Source: an uncultured Lachnospiraceae bacterium (GTDB lineage Bacteria; Bacillota; Clostridia; Lachnospirales; Lachnospiraceae). Taken from it: 64,000 bases of DNA. How positions within the stretch are numbered: position 1 is the first letter of the stretch; each line of letters starts with the position of its first letter. Both the position numbers and the translations under genes were made by a program. The notes beneath the pieces were generated by a model. That model ran no database searches, was not told where the DNA came from, and saw only the letters and a list, made by a program, of their open reading frames with translations. Shown in pieces: positions 53,382-61,345 of this stretch. The DNA is taken from NCBI GenBank assembly GCA_934292725.1, contig CAKQXY010000009.1, forward strand, positions 29,706 through 93,705. The letters are read 5' to 3'.

Positions 53382-55295
53382 ATGAGAAAAAACAAAGCAC
53401 TTGCATTGGCGCTTGCAGCGGCGATGACAGCATCGATGACACCGATCACGGCAATGGCTGATGAGACAGAGGGGTTAACTTCCTATTATACTTATCAGAC
53501 TGCTGTAAATGAGATGGAGACATTCTGCGTACAGAATGCGCAGAGTGCAAAGGAATTGCAGGTTCTCACAAACTGTATCGATGGACTTCTTTCTATGAAT
53601 ACAAAGGGCGAGCTGATTCCTGGTATTGCAAAGGAGTGGGGCAGTGAGGACAATGGTAAGACCTGGACATTCAAGTTAAGAGATGATGTAACATGGGTTG
53701 ATTATCAGGGCAATGAAATGGCAAAGCTGACTGCTATGGATTTTGCATATGGCCTTGAGTTTACCTTAAATTATTGGAAAAATGGTGCATCAAATACCTC
53801 AATGCCGATTGAGCTGATCGAGGGAGCTTCTGAGTACTATGAGTACACTAAAGGTCTTGATGAAGAGACAGCTATGAATATTGATATTCAGGAGTTTCTT
53901 GACATGACAGGCATTTCAGTACCAGATGATTACACATTTGTTGTAAGCTGTCTTGCAGAGAAGCCATATTTCGATACAGTATGTACATATGCTTGTATGT
54001 ATCCGATCTCAGGTGCACTTCTTGAGAGCATTGGAGCAGATGGATATCTTGCAGCAAGCTACGATCAGATCTGGTATGATGGTCCATATACTATCACCGA
54101 GTATATTCAGGGAAATGAAAAGATTCTGACAAGAAATGATTCATGGTATGACAAAGACAGCACCACCTTCGATGAGGTTGTAATTAAGATGGTAGATTCT
54201 CTTGATACTGCATTCCAGCTGTATCAGACAGGAGAGCTTGATGCTGTTGAGCTGACAGAAAGTAATGTTAAGATTATCTATGAGGATGAGAATAACGAGT
54301 ATCATGATCAGATGGTTGAGACTCGCCCAGACAAGTATTCCTGGCAGATGAAGTTCAACTATAATAAATTAGATGCAGAAGGAAATCCAGATACAAATTG
54401 GAACACAGCAATCGCAAATCTGGCATTTAGAAAGAGCTTGTACTATGGACTGGATCTGGAAAGCTACTATGCAAGAACAAATGCAATCAACCCATTAAAG
54501 TGTGAGAATAATGCTTACACAATGAGAGGTCTGTGTACCACATCAGACGGAACTGATTATGTTGATCTTGTTCTTGATAAGTTAGGCATCGATGATTACA
54601 ATGGCGAGACAATGGTTCGTCTTGATGCAGATAAGTTTGCTGAGTATAAGGCACAGGCAATCGAAGAGCTGACAGCAGCAGGAGTTACCTTCCCGATTCA
54701 GTGCGATTACTACATTGCAAGCGGAAACCAGACACAGGCAGATACAGCACAAGTATTAAAGCAGGCATTTTCCGCATCACTTGGCGATGACTTTATTGTA
54801 TTAAACATCAAAGAATATGTCAGCAGCTTTGCACAGGAAGTAAGAATCCCACATCTGTTCTCCATTGCAATCAGTGGATGGGGCGCTGACTATGGTGATC
54901 CTCAGAACTTCATGGTTCAGGAAACCTACGGAAACGACAACGCATATTTCTCAGCAAACTATACATTTGCAAATGAGCTGACAGAAGAGACAGCACCAGA
55001 GCTTGTAGAGACATATAAGACCTTTACAGATATGGTAGAGAAGGCAGATGCAATCACCGATAACATGGACAATCGTTATGAGGCATATGCAGAGGCAGAG
55101 GCTTACATGATCGAAAATGTGCTTTCACTTCCATTATATTATAACATCCACTGGCAGCTGACTCATGTAAATGATTACAGCAAGATTTACAGTCTGTATG
55201 GTATTGTAAGCGGTTATCGCTATGTAAACTTCGAGACATCCAAAGAACCATACACCACAGAGCAGTATGATGCTTTTGAAGCAGCTGCAAACTAA
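53382..55295 (+). CDS. Family 5 extracellular solute-binding protein (peptide type), orphan
   Basis: This 637-residue extracellular protein resembles DppA/OppA. The signal peptide ends in AMADET with no lipobox Cys. Motifs include GKTWTFKLRDDVTWVDYQGN (about 90-109) and FRKSLYYGLDLESYY in the middle, and acidic residues are abundant. No permease or ATPase gene is nearby, so its transporter is elsewhere. AAGGAGCAGATT precedes the ATG. The leader holds the attenuator described above. It is longer than typical DppA (about 530), with a tail rich in Glu and Thr. Confidence 0.9.
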   Translation: MRKNKALALALAAAMTASMTPITAMADETEGLTSYYTYQTAVNEMETFCVQNAQSAKELQVLTNCIDGLLSMNTKGELIPGIAKEWGSEDNGKTWTFKLRDDVTWVDYQGNEMAKLTAMDFAYGLEFTLNYWKNGASNTSMPIELIEGASEYYEYTKGLDEETAMNIDIQEFLDMTGISVPDDYTFVVSCLAEKPYFDTVCTYACMYPISGALLESIGADGYLAASYDQIWYDGPYTITEYIQGNEKILTRNDSWYDKDSTTFDEVVIKMVDSLDTAFQLYQTGELDAVELTESNVKIIYEDENNEYHDQMVETRPDKYSWQMKFNYNKLDAEGNPDTNWNTAIANLAFRKSLYYGLDLESYYARTNAINPLKCENNAYTMRGLCTTSDGTDYVDLVLDKLGIDDYNGETMVRLDADKFAEYKAQAIEELTAAGVTFPIQCDYYIASGNQTQADTAQVLKQAFSASLGDDFIVLNIKEYVSSFAQEVRIPHLFSIAISGWGADYGDPQNFMVQETYGNDNAYFSANYTFANELTEETAPELVETYKTFTDMVEKADAITDNMDNRYEAYAEAEAYMIENVLSLPLYYNIHWQLTHVNDYSKIYSLYGIVSGYRYVNFETSKEPYTTEQYDAFEAAAN

Positions 55296-55302
55296 AGAAA
55301 AT

Positions 55303-55445
55303 GTAACTATTCAGAGCCATGCAAAATTGCTTTCTGTGAATGCTTGCATTCAGACAGAATAGCAATTTTATATGGCGAAGTAACCACATGAGCAAAATAG
55401 AAGCATCGAAGATGCGATTTTGCGAATGGGGTTCTGAATAGTTAC
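55303..55445. repeat. Cloverleaf-like inverted-repeat element A
   Basis: Outer arms GTAACTATTCAGA (55303-55315) and TCTGAATAGTTAC (55433-55445) enclose two further hairpins. Hairpin 1 (55316-55375) has arms including AAAATTGCT, TTCTGT and GAATGC with tip TT and GCATTC. Hairpin 2 (55391-55422) has GCAAAAT and ATTTTGC with inner GCATC-GAA-GATGC. The whole fits a three-way structure in RNA or a cruciform in DNA. No coding potential is visible. Confidence 0.7.
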
Positions 55446-55461
55446 AAGAATTGACAGAATG

Positions 55462-55494
55462 AAAGGCATCGCTTCAAGATGAGGCGGTGCCTTT
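55462..55494. terminator. Terminator-like hairpin between elements A and B
   Basis: AAAGGCATCGC (55462-55472) and GCGGTGCCTTT (55484-55494) form an 11-bp stem with one G-U pair, TTT after it and an A-run before it. It may terminate the peptide-binding protein gene. A further weak TTACTAG/CTAGTTAA pairing lies downstream at about 55498-55530 with an inner TTCG/CGAA hairpin. Confidence 0.55.
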
Positions 55495-55531
55495 ATGTTA
55501 CTAGGGATACTTCGACGAATGACTAGTTAAA

Positions 55532-55686
55532 AGTTCACTGGACGCAATTCGCAAAACCACCCGTTCCGTGTGTCGCTGCTATGCAGCTTTGTTTTGCTCA
55601 TAAACGGGCGTCCACTTCGTCCAGTTGATTCATAAAATCCTCATGCAAGCATGGGATTTGTATGAATCTACCTGGACGCGTGAACT
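55532..55686. repeat. Cloverleaf-like inverted-repeat element B
   Basis: Outer arms AGTTCAC (55532-55538) and GTGAACT (55680-55686) enclose two structures. The first pairs GGACGC (55540-55545) with GCGTCC (55608-55613) and contains CTGC-TAT-GCAG. GCAAAAC (55551-55557) with GTTTTGC (55591-55597) and CCCGTT with AACGGG are crossed pairings (pseudoknot or alternatives). The second is a long hairpin (55627-55668) of GATTCATA, AAATCC and CATGC with tip AA. CTGGACGC occurs twice as a direct repeat. Confidence 0.65.
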
Positions 55687-55694
55687 ATGAACGC

Positions 55695-55734
55695 AAAAAA
55701 AAAAGCTGCAGTGAAATCTCACCACAGCGCTTTT
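55695..55734 (-). terminator. Terminator of the tRNA-Gln gene
   Basis: On the minus strand an imperfect stem of AAAGC.. and ..GCTTT with inner TGGTGA/TCACTG-type pairs is followed by ten T (read as A at 55695-55704 on plus). Confidence 0.75.
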
Positions 55735-55741
55735 AAATTAG

Positions 55742-55814
55742 CAGCGCTACCAGGATTCGAACCTGGAAAATGCTGGAGTCAGAGTCCAGTGCCTTACCGT
55801 TTGGCGATAGCGCT
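55742..55814 (-). tRNA. tRNA-Gln (anticodon CTG)
   Basis: The 73-base gene folds as a standard cloverleaf. The acceptor AGCGCTA pairs with TAGCGCT, the D-arm is TCGCCAAACGGTAAGGCA, and the anticodon arm is CTGGA-CTCTGAC-TCCAG with anticodon CTG for CAG. The T-arm is CCAGG-TTCGAAT-CCTGG. The discriminator is G. CCA is not encoded. It has its own promoter and terminator. Confidence 0.95.
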
Positions 55815-55829
55815 TTAAACAACATGTTT

Positions 55830-55858
55830 ATGATAATACAGGATTGTCCAAATGTCAA
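55830..55858 (-). promoter_or_regulatory. Promoter of tRNA-Gln
   Basis: On the minus strand, TTGACA (55858-55853) and TATCAT (55835-55830) are 17 bases apart. Transcription should start about ten bases before the tRNA. Confidence 0.8.
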
Positions 55859-55889
55859 GCATTTTTTTGAAAAATATATAAAATTTTGC

Positions 55890-55918
55890 TTTCTTTTCCC
55901 AAAAGGAAATGATATAAT
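55890..55918 (+). promoter_or_regulatory. Possible promoter of the acyl-ACP thioesterase gene
   Basis: TATAAT at 55913-55918 is perfect, with TTTCTT 17 bases upstream as a weak -35. It lies about 40 bases before the gene start. Confidence 0.4.
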
Positions 55919-55957
55919 CAAAAGGAGCTGTTTTATGCTCTGGATGGAGGAACGAAT

Positions 55958-56662
55958 ATGTATACATTTACCAGCAGGGTTCGTTTCAGTGAGACGGACG
56001 AGAATGGAAAGCTGTCACTCGCAGGCATTATGAATTATCTTCAGGACTGCAGTGTCTTTCACTCAGAAGATGTAGGCAATGGAACGGATGTGCTTAAAAA
56101 GCGTGATAGGGTGTGGCTTTTAAATTCCTGGCAGATTATTATAAAGGAGCGTCCAAGATGCTGTGAATACATTGAAATCGGAACACAGGCGTACCAGTTT
56201 AAGGGAACGCTTGGCAAGCGAAACTTCTGCATCCAAAGACCAGATGGGACACAGTGCGTTGTCGCAAACTCAAACTGGGTGTTAGTTCAAAAATCACAGA
56301 TGCGTCCGGTGCGCATCACAGAGGAGGACAGCAGCCCTTACGAGCTTGGAACACCACTTGACATGCCATATGCAGATCGAAAGATTGCAGCGCCAAAGGA
56401 GGGCATAGTCATGGAACCTATTACTGTGCGCACCGAACATCTAGACAGCAATCATCATGTGAATAACACGCAGTATGTACTTATGGCAAGCCGTTACCTG
56501 CCATCTGATTTTTCACTGCATCAGGTGCGTGCCGAATACCGTTATCAGGCACTTTTAGGTGATACGATGATTCCTGTTGTCACAAAAGAAGAAGATGGAC
56601 AGATTATTGTCCAGTTAAAAAAGGATGAGCAGACTGCATATGCAGTAGTTGCTTTTCAGTAA
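55958..56662 (+). CDS. Acyl-ACP thioesterase (Fat family)
   Basis: This 234-residue hot-dog-fold enzyme releases fatty acids from acyl carrier protein. RFSETDENGKLSLAGIMNYL at the start and the catalytic region with Asn and His (RTEHLDSNHHVNNTQYV, about 157-174) match the family. It is a cytoplasmic enzyme with a double hot-dog fold. The ribosome site is GGAGGAACGAAT. The following CvfB gene starts after a 78-base gap. Confidence 0.88.
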   Translation: MYTFTSRVRFSETDENGKLSLAGIMNYLQDCSVFHSEDVGNGTDVLKKRDRVWLLNSWQIIIKERPRCCEYIEIGTQAYQFKGTLGKRNFCIQRPDGTQCVVANSNWVLVQKSQMRPVRITEEDSSPYELGTPLDMPYADRKIAAPKEGIVMEPITVRTEHLDSNHHVNNTQYVLMASRYLPSDFSLHQVRAEYRYQALLGDTMIPVVTKEEDGQIIVQLKKDEQTAYAVVAFQ

Positions 56663-56672
56663 AAGAAGATCA

Positions 56673-56695
56673 CCGACATAAACTTTGGATGTCGG
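56673..56695. repeat. Short perfect hairpin before the CvfB gene
   Basis: CCGACAT (56673-56679) and ATGTCGG (56689-56695) form a 7-bp stem. No T-run follows it, so a terminator role is doubtful. Confidence 0.4.
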
Positions 56696-56740
56696 CTGAA
56701 TCATACAGAGAGCCGCGCAAACGGCAGAATGAGAGGAAAT

Positions 56741-57580
56741 ATGATCGAATTAGGAAAGATGCAGACGCTGACTGTGCTTCGTATTAAGGATTTTGGCGTC
56801 TATCTGGGACATGAAGGAGAAAAAGAGAGCGTGCTGCTTCCGAGAAAGCAGGTTCTGCAGGGAACAAAGGAAGGAGATGAGATCGAGGTATTCGTATACA
56901 AGGATTCCATGGATCGTATCATTTCCACAACAAGAAGACCGCTTCTTATAATGGACGAAATGGCAGTGCTGACTGTTAAGGAAAAGACAAGAATCGGTGC
57001 ATTCTTAGATTGGGGACTTGAGAAGGATCTTCTTCTTCCATTTAAAGAGCAGACAGTTCCAGTAAGAAGAGGAGAACATTGTCTGGTGGCGCTGTATCTT
57101 GATAAGAGTAAGCGTCTTTGTGCAACAATGAAGGTGTATGAGCGTCTTCACAGTGACAGCCCATATCAGAAGGGAGATCAGGTAACAGGTACTGTTTACC
57201 GCGTAAATCCTGAGATTGGAGTGTTTGTTGCGGTAGATAACCGTTACTTTGGTTTGATTCCAAAGAAAGAAATTTATGACAATTATCGTACTGGCGATCA
57301 GGTTAATGCACGTGTCACAGAAGTGCGTTCTGATGGAAAGCTGAATCTGGCAGTTCGTGATAAGGCATATCTGCAGATGGATACAGACAGCGAGACGATT
57401 TTAAATGCAATGGAGTCCTTTGGCGGATATCTGCCATTTGGCGAGAAGGCAGAGCCGGATAAGATTAAAAGAGAACTGAAGATGAGCAAGAATGCGTTTA
57501 AGCGTGCACTTGGTCATCTGCTCAAGGAAGGAAAGATTGAGATCGGCGAGAATCGCATTGAATACAGAAAAGAGAAGTGA
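56741..57580 (+). CDS. CvfB-family S1 RNA-binding protein
   Basis: This 279-residue cytoplasmic protein has S1-like RNA-binding domains in the first two thirds (VLRIKDFGVYLGHEGEKESV, KTRIGAFLDWGLEKDLLLP and TGTVYRVNPEIGVFVAVDNR). Its C-terminal winged helix (KMSKNAFKRALGHLLKEGKI) completes the CvfB layout. CvfB affects gene expression of virulence traits in staphylococci. Its role here is unknown. The ATG at 56741 follows AGAGGAAAT, and an ATG at 56729 overlaps that site. Confidence 0.85.
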   Translation: MIELGKMQTLTVLRIKDFGVYLGHEGEKESVLLPRKQVLQGTKEGDEIEVFVYKDSMDRIISTTRRPLLIMDEMAVLTVKEKTRIGAFLDWGLEKDLLLPFKEQTVPVRRGEHCLVALYLDKSKRLCATMKVYERLHSDSPYQKGDQVTGTVYRVNPEIGVFVAVDNRYFGLIPKKEIYDNYRTGDQVNARVTEVRSDGKLNLAVRDKAYLQMDTDSETILNAMESFGGYLPFGEKAEPDKIKRELKMSKNAFKRALGHLLKEGKIEIGENRIEYRKEK

Positions 57581-57582
57581 GT

Positions 57583-58524
57583 ATGACGAAAACAGCAAAA
57601 TTAAATTTGACGTTTCTGATTCTTGTGATCTTTTCAATTGGAGGCTCATATGCCTATGCGCTTTTGACAAATGGCATGGAGCTTCCAATTTATGCAGATC
57701 TTTTAGTGGCACAGCTTCTGATCCTTCTGCCTGCATGGGGATATACAAAAAAAGAGCATATCAACCTTTATAAAGAGATTCGCCATCGCCGCCTGCGTTT
57801 TGGCGCACTTCTTTGTCTGGTTGGCATCACGCTCTTATCAATGCCGCTTTTATCATTTTTGAATCTGTTTAGCTCACTTTTTGTGCCGAATGCAGCTGCA
57901 GGGCTTGCAGAGCAGATGACGGGCGGCCCGGGATGGATGAATATTTTATTTCTGGCTGTTATTCCTGCATTTAGCGAAGAATTTGTTTTCAGAGGCGTCT
58001 TTTTCCATGGATACAGAAGCCATGGCTTTTGGAAGGCAGCACTTATGAGCGGATTGATCTTTGGATTAATGCATCTAAATTTCAACCAGTTCTCATATGG
58101 CTTTGCGCTTGGCGTTATTTTTGCAGCAGTAGTAGAAGCGTCAGGCAGCATTTACGCATCCATGGCAATTCATTTTCTGATTAATTTTCAGTCAGCACAG
58201 GCAATAAATGCACTGACATCACTTACTGCATCAGGTATGGAAGAAGAGGGAATGCTTGAAATTTCAGGAGCTTTTCAGCAGACCTATCTTGTCACAACAG
58301 TAATTGTTGTAGGTATTGTAGCTATTGTGACGACAGCGCTTGTTGTTGTATTGGTGAAGCTTTTAGCAAAGCTGTGTGACAGAGAGGACTACTTTGCGTG
58401 GGTTCTTAATGGCGGAGAGAAAAAAGCACTTCAAAAAAGAGGTACTAGCAGACTGATTGATCCATTTTTTATCGGTGCTGCAGCAATATGTATTTTATTT
58501 ATGGTCAGCCGTCTGTTGATGTAG
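57583..58524 (+). CDS. CPBP-family intramembrane metalloprotease
   Basis: This 313-residue membrane protein has about eight hydrophobic segments and the Abi/CAAX (Rce1-type) motifs: EEFVFRG (Glu-Glu and Arg) near 130, FGLMHLNF and SMAIHFLINF for His ligands. It probably cleaves or processes a membrane peptide. Starting at 57583, the gene follows the CvfB stop by two bases; a GTG at 57577 overlaps the stop. The 3' end overlaps the convergent XRE gene by 20 bases. Confidence 0.85.
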   Translation: MTKTAKLNLTFLILVIFSIGGSYAYALLTNGMELPIYADLLVAQLLILLPAWGYTKKEHINLYKEIRHRRLRFGALLCLVGITLLSMPLLSFLNLFSSLFVPNAAAGLAEQMTGGPGWMNILFLAVIPAFSEEFVFRGVFFHGYRSHGFWKAALMSGLIFGLMHLNFNQFSYGFALGVIFAAVVEASGSIYASMAIHFLINFQSAQAINALTSLTASGMEEEGMLEISGAFQQTYLVTTVIVVGIVAIVTTALVVVLVKLLAKLCDREDYFAWVLNGGEKKALQKRGTSRLIDPFFIGAAAICILFMVSRLLM

Positions 58525-58918
58525 AGCTGCCAGAGCTTCTTAGATGATCTAAATAAGTATGAATCAGCTGGTAGCAGTCTTTTGCCTCCCGCACAGAGCA
58601 GGAGGCAAGAAGCAGCCCGATATCGCGGCGGACACGGTAATGTTCTGGCTCCGCAACGATATTTTGCATGATGGGTATAGTATCATCTGGCTTTTCGAGT
58701 CCTTCAAGCAGGTAATCGTAGGAAATATGTGTTTTTTCGTGAAGGCGGTTCATAATGCTTCGCGATACAGGGCGTGTGCCGCGTTCAAGTGCACCGAGAT
58801 AGCTGGGTGAGATGCCAAGCAGTTTAGCAAACTCAGATTGTGTCATACCTAGTGCAATTCGTTCATTACGGATGCGGTGGCCGATCAGTATTGAGTATGA
58901 GGATTCATAAGAAATCAT
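58505..58918 (-). CDS. XRE-family transcriptional regulator
   Basis: This 137-residue protein has one helix-turn-helix (RIRNERIALGMTQSEFAKLL and GISPSYLGALERGTRPVS, about 15-55). Its C-terminal part is helical, Ser-rich at the end, and not assigned. The ribosome site on the minus strand is AAACGGAG. It faces the CPBP gene and overlaps it. Confidence 0.85.
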   Translation of the reverse strand: MISYESSYSILIGHRIRNERIALGMTQSEFAKLLGISPSYLGALERGTRPVSRSIMNRLHEKTHISYDYLLEGLEKPDDTIPIMQNIVAEPEHYRVRRDIGLLLASCSVREAKDCYQLIHTYLDHLRSSGSSTSTDG

Positions 58919-58986
58919 AAAAAAACTCCGTTTCTGTATAATAAAAGGTACTTTGAGAAGAATTATAGGATAATAAGAAGAGAAAA

Positions 58987-59018
58987 GAAAGGAAAATCCC
59001 TCGCAGGATTTTGCTTTC
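58987..59018 (+). repeat. Hairpin in the YitT leader
   Basis: GAAAG and AAAATCC (58987-58999, with one mismatch) pair with GGATTTT and CTTTC (59006-59018) around a CTCGCA loop. It lies 22 bases before the YitT start and recalls the AAATCC/GGATTT stem of element B. Confidence 0.5.
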
Positions 59019-59039
59019 TTTGTTGTTTAAGGAGAAAAT

Positions 59040-59918
59040 ATGCTACAAAAACTTACAATTCGACAAAAAAAGCTTGCCGAATATCTGCTGATTGTGGCAG
59101 GTACGGCAGTTATGGCAGTATCACTTCAGTTTTTCTTAGATCCAGATGGAATGGTCCCGGGTGGTTTTACCGGAATTGCAATTATAGTAAAGGAACTGAC
59201 AAAGGGACTTGTTTCTGGAGGTGTTCCGCTGTGGGTAACGAACCTGATCTTAAATGTGCCGATGGTTCCTATTGTATTAAAGATCAATGGATGGGACTTT
59301 GCAAAGCGCACGGTGGCAGGATCACTTCTTCTTTCTTTTTGGCTTGCAGTGATCCCATATGTGCAGCTGATGGAGGAACCTGATTTGTTTTTGACATCTG
59401 TTTTTGGAGGTGTCAGCATGGGTATCGGTATTGGTCTTGTCTTTTTAGGAAAGGGAACTACAGGCGGTACTGATATGTGCGGTGCAATTTTGCATCACTT
59501 CTTTCCTCATATTTCATTGCCAAAGCTGATGCAGCTGCTTGATGTGGTTATTACGTCAGTCGGCATTATGGTTTTTGGCATTCGTGTTGCACTTTACTCT
59601 ATTATAGTAGTTTATCTGACGGCGAAAGTTTCAGATCGAATCATGGAAGGCAGCACATCGGCAAAAATGCTCTACATCATTTCAGATCAGTCAGAGATAA
59701 TTGCCGAGAAAATTATGGAGAAACTTGGCAGAGGTGTCACTGGACTGCAGGGAAAAGGCATGTACACAAATCAAGACAAAACTATTCTCATTTGTGTTAT
59801 ATCTCCTCGTGAAATTGCCCGCATAAAAGATGTCGTTTTGGAAGCGGACAGCAAGGCTTTTGTGATAGTAAATGACTCAAGAGAAGTATTAGGCGAAGGT
59901 TTTGTGGAAGTTCAATAA
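59040..59918 (+). CDS. YitT family membrane protein
   Basis: This 292-residue protein has five or six hydrophobic segments in residues 15-180 (FFLDPDGMVPGGFTGIAII, GKGTTGGTDMCGAILHHF) and a C-terminal DUF2179 domain (about 215-290). Family members are widespread in Firmicutes with no clear function. GGAGAAAAT precedes the ATG. It follows the divergent XRE gene. Confidence 0.88.
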   Translation: MLQKLTIRQKKLAEYLLIVAGTAVMAVSLQFFLDPDGMVPGGFTGIAIIVKELTKGLVSGGVPLWVTNLILNVPMVPIVLKINGWDFAKRTVAGSLLLSFWLAVIPYVQLMEEPDLFLTSVFGGVSMGIGIGLVFLGKGTTGGTDMCGAILHHFFPHISLPKLMQLLDVVITSVGIMVFGIRVALYSIIVVYLTAKVSDRIMEGSTSAKMLYIISDQSEIIAEKIMEKLGRGVTGLQGKGMYTNQDKTILICVISPREIARIKDVVLEADSKAFVIVNDSREVLGEGFVEVQ

Positions 59919-60092
59919 AAATGTCGTTTTCAACCCACTAATAAAATGTGAAAATTAGGTGTACAACATATATAAAAATGTCGTTGCTTTTTTGGTGAAA
60001 AACAGTATGGTAAAAAATTATGAAATCATGTATTATAATCATATCAGAAAACTGACTGTCAACAGTTTCGAAAATTAGGGAGGAAATTCAAA
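59919..60092 (+). promoter_or_regulatory. Leader region of the MsmK-type ATPase gene with a 14-bp direct repeat
   Basis: ATAAAAATGTCGTT occurs at 59915-59928 (spanning the YitT stop) and again at 59972-59985. TATAAT lies at 60034-60039 with no good -35. The remainder is AT-rich. Confidence 0.45.
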
Positions 60093-61199
60093 ATGGCAAG
60101 TTTGTCTTTAAAGAATGTAACTAAGGTTTATCCTAACGGCTTTGTCGGCGTTAAGGATTTCAACCTTGAGATCGCAGATAAGGAATTCATCATCTTCGTA
60201 GGACCGTCTGGTTGTGGTAAGTCTACTACCCTTCGTATGATCGCAGGTCTGGAGGAAATTTCTTCTGGTGAGTTAAAGATTGGTGATAAGGTCGTTAACG
60301 ACGTAGAGCCAAAGGACAGAGATATCGCAATGGTATTCCAGAACTACGCTCTGTATCCGCATATGTCTGTATATGATAACATGGCATTCGGTCTTAAGTT
60401 AAGAAAAGTTCCGAAGGCTGAGATTGATAAGCTGGTTCATGAGGCAGCTAAGATCCTTGATATCGAGCATCTGCTTGATCGTAAGCCGAAGGCTCTTTCC
60501 GGTGGTCAGAGACAGCGTGTTGCTATGGGTCGTGCAATCGTGCGTGAGCCAAAGGTATTCCTGATGGACGAGCCTCTGTCCAACTTGGATGCAAAGCTTC
60601 GTGTACAGATGAGAATCGAGATCTCCAAGCTGCATCAGAGATTAGGTACAACCATCATCTACGTAACACATGACCAGACCGAGGCTATGACTCTGGGTAC
60701 CAGAATCGTTGTTCTTAAGGATGGTGTTATCCAGCAGGTAGATACCCCGCAGAACCTGTACGATAAGCCGGCTAACAAGTTCGTTGCTGGATTCATCGGT
60801 TCTCCGCAGATGAACCTGATCGATGCTAAGGTTGTTCAGGTAGGCAACCAGGTACATGTTCAGTTTGGTAACGCTGATATCACTCTTCCAGATGAGAAGG
60901 GCAAGGTATTAGTTCAGAAGGGTTATGTTGGTAAGGAAGTTTGCTTCGGTATCCGTCCAGAGGATATCCATGATGGCGATATGAGCAACTATCCGGGTGC
61001 TACTCTGACTGCTACTATCCGTGTATACGAGCTTCTGGGTGCTGAGGTATTCCTGTACTTCGATATCAACGAGACAAGCTTCACCGCTCGTGTAAGCCCA
61101 AGAACAACTGCTAGACCGGGCGATACCCTGACTCTGGGTCTTGACCTGAGCAGAATCCATATCTTCGATAAGGATAGCGAGCTGGTTGTATTAAACTAA
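60093..61199 (+). CDS. msmK: Sugar ABC transporter ATPase (MsmK/UgpC type)
   Basis: This 368-residue ATPase has Walker A GPSGCGKST (37-45), signature LSGGQRQR (135-142), Walker B FLMDEPLSNLDAKLR and switch VTHDQTEAMT, followed by TOBE/OB regulatory domains (about 235-368). Proteins of this type serve several CUT1 sugar transporters whose operons lack their own ATPase, such as the one at 29.7 kb. Codon use is unusually biased (CTG and GGT rich), pointing to high expression. AGGGAGGAAATTCAAA precedes the ATG. A strong terminator follows. Confidence 0.93.
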   Translation: MASLSLKNVTKVYPNGFVGVKDFNLEIADKEFIIFVGPSGCGKSTTLRMIAGLEEISSGELKIGDKVVNDVEPKDRDIAMVFQNYALYPHMSVYDNMAFGLKLRKVPKAEIDKLVHEAAKILDIEHLLDRKPKALSGGQRQRVAMGRAIVREPKVFLMDEPLSNLDAKLRVQMRIEISKLHQRLGTTIIYVTHDQTEAMTLGTRIVVLKDGVIQQVDTPQNLYDKPANKFVAGFIGSPQMNLIDAKVVQVGNQVHVQFGNADITLPDEKGKVLVQKGYVGKEVCFGIRPEDIHDGDMSNYPGATLTATIRVYELLGAEVFLYFDINETSFTARVSPRTTARPGDTLTLGLDLSRIHIFDKDSELVVLN

Positions 61200-61221
61200 T
61201 TAAAATAAATTAAAATTTTTG

Positions 61222-61259
61222 GGGGAAATGTAAAAAATTTACATTTCCCCTTTTTTTTT
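61222..61259 (+). terminator. Strong terminator after msmK
   Basis: GGGGAAATGTAAA and TTTACATTTCCCC form a perfect 13-bp stem with a three-base loop, followed by nine T. Confidence 0.95.
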
Positions 61260-61345
61260 CTCGAAAAATGTTATACAATATAAGAAGGAATGGCGGTAAG
61301 CTGTGAAAACTATAAGCTGCTACGGCGGCGGAATGTGAGGAAAGT

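Noticed and set aside
55740..55960. Protein-coding frames across the tRNA on both strands
   Set aside because: They overlap the tRNA and its promoter and show no family similarity.
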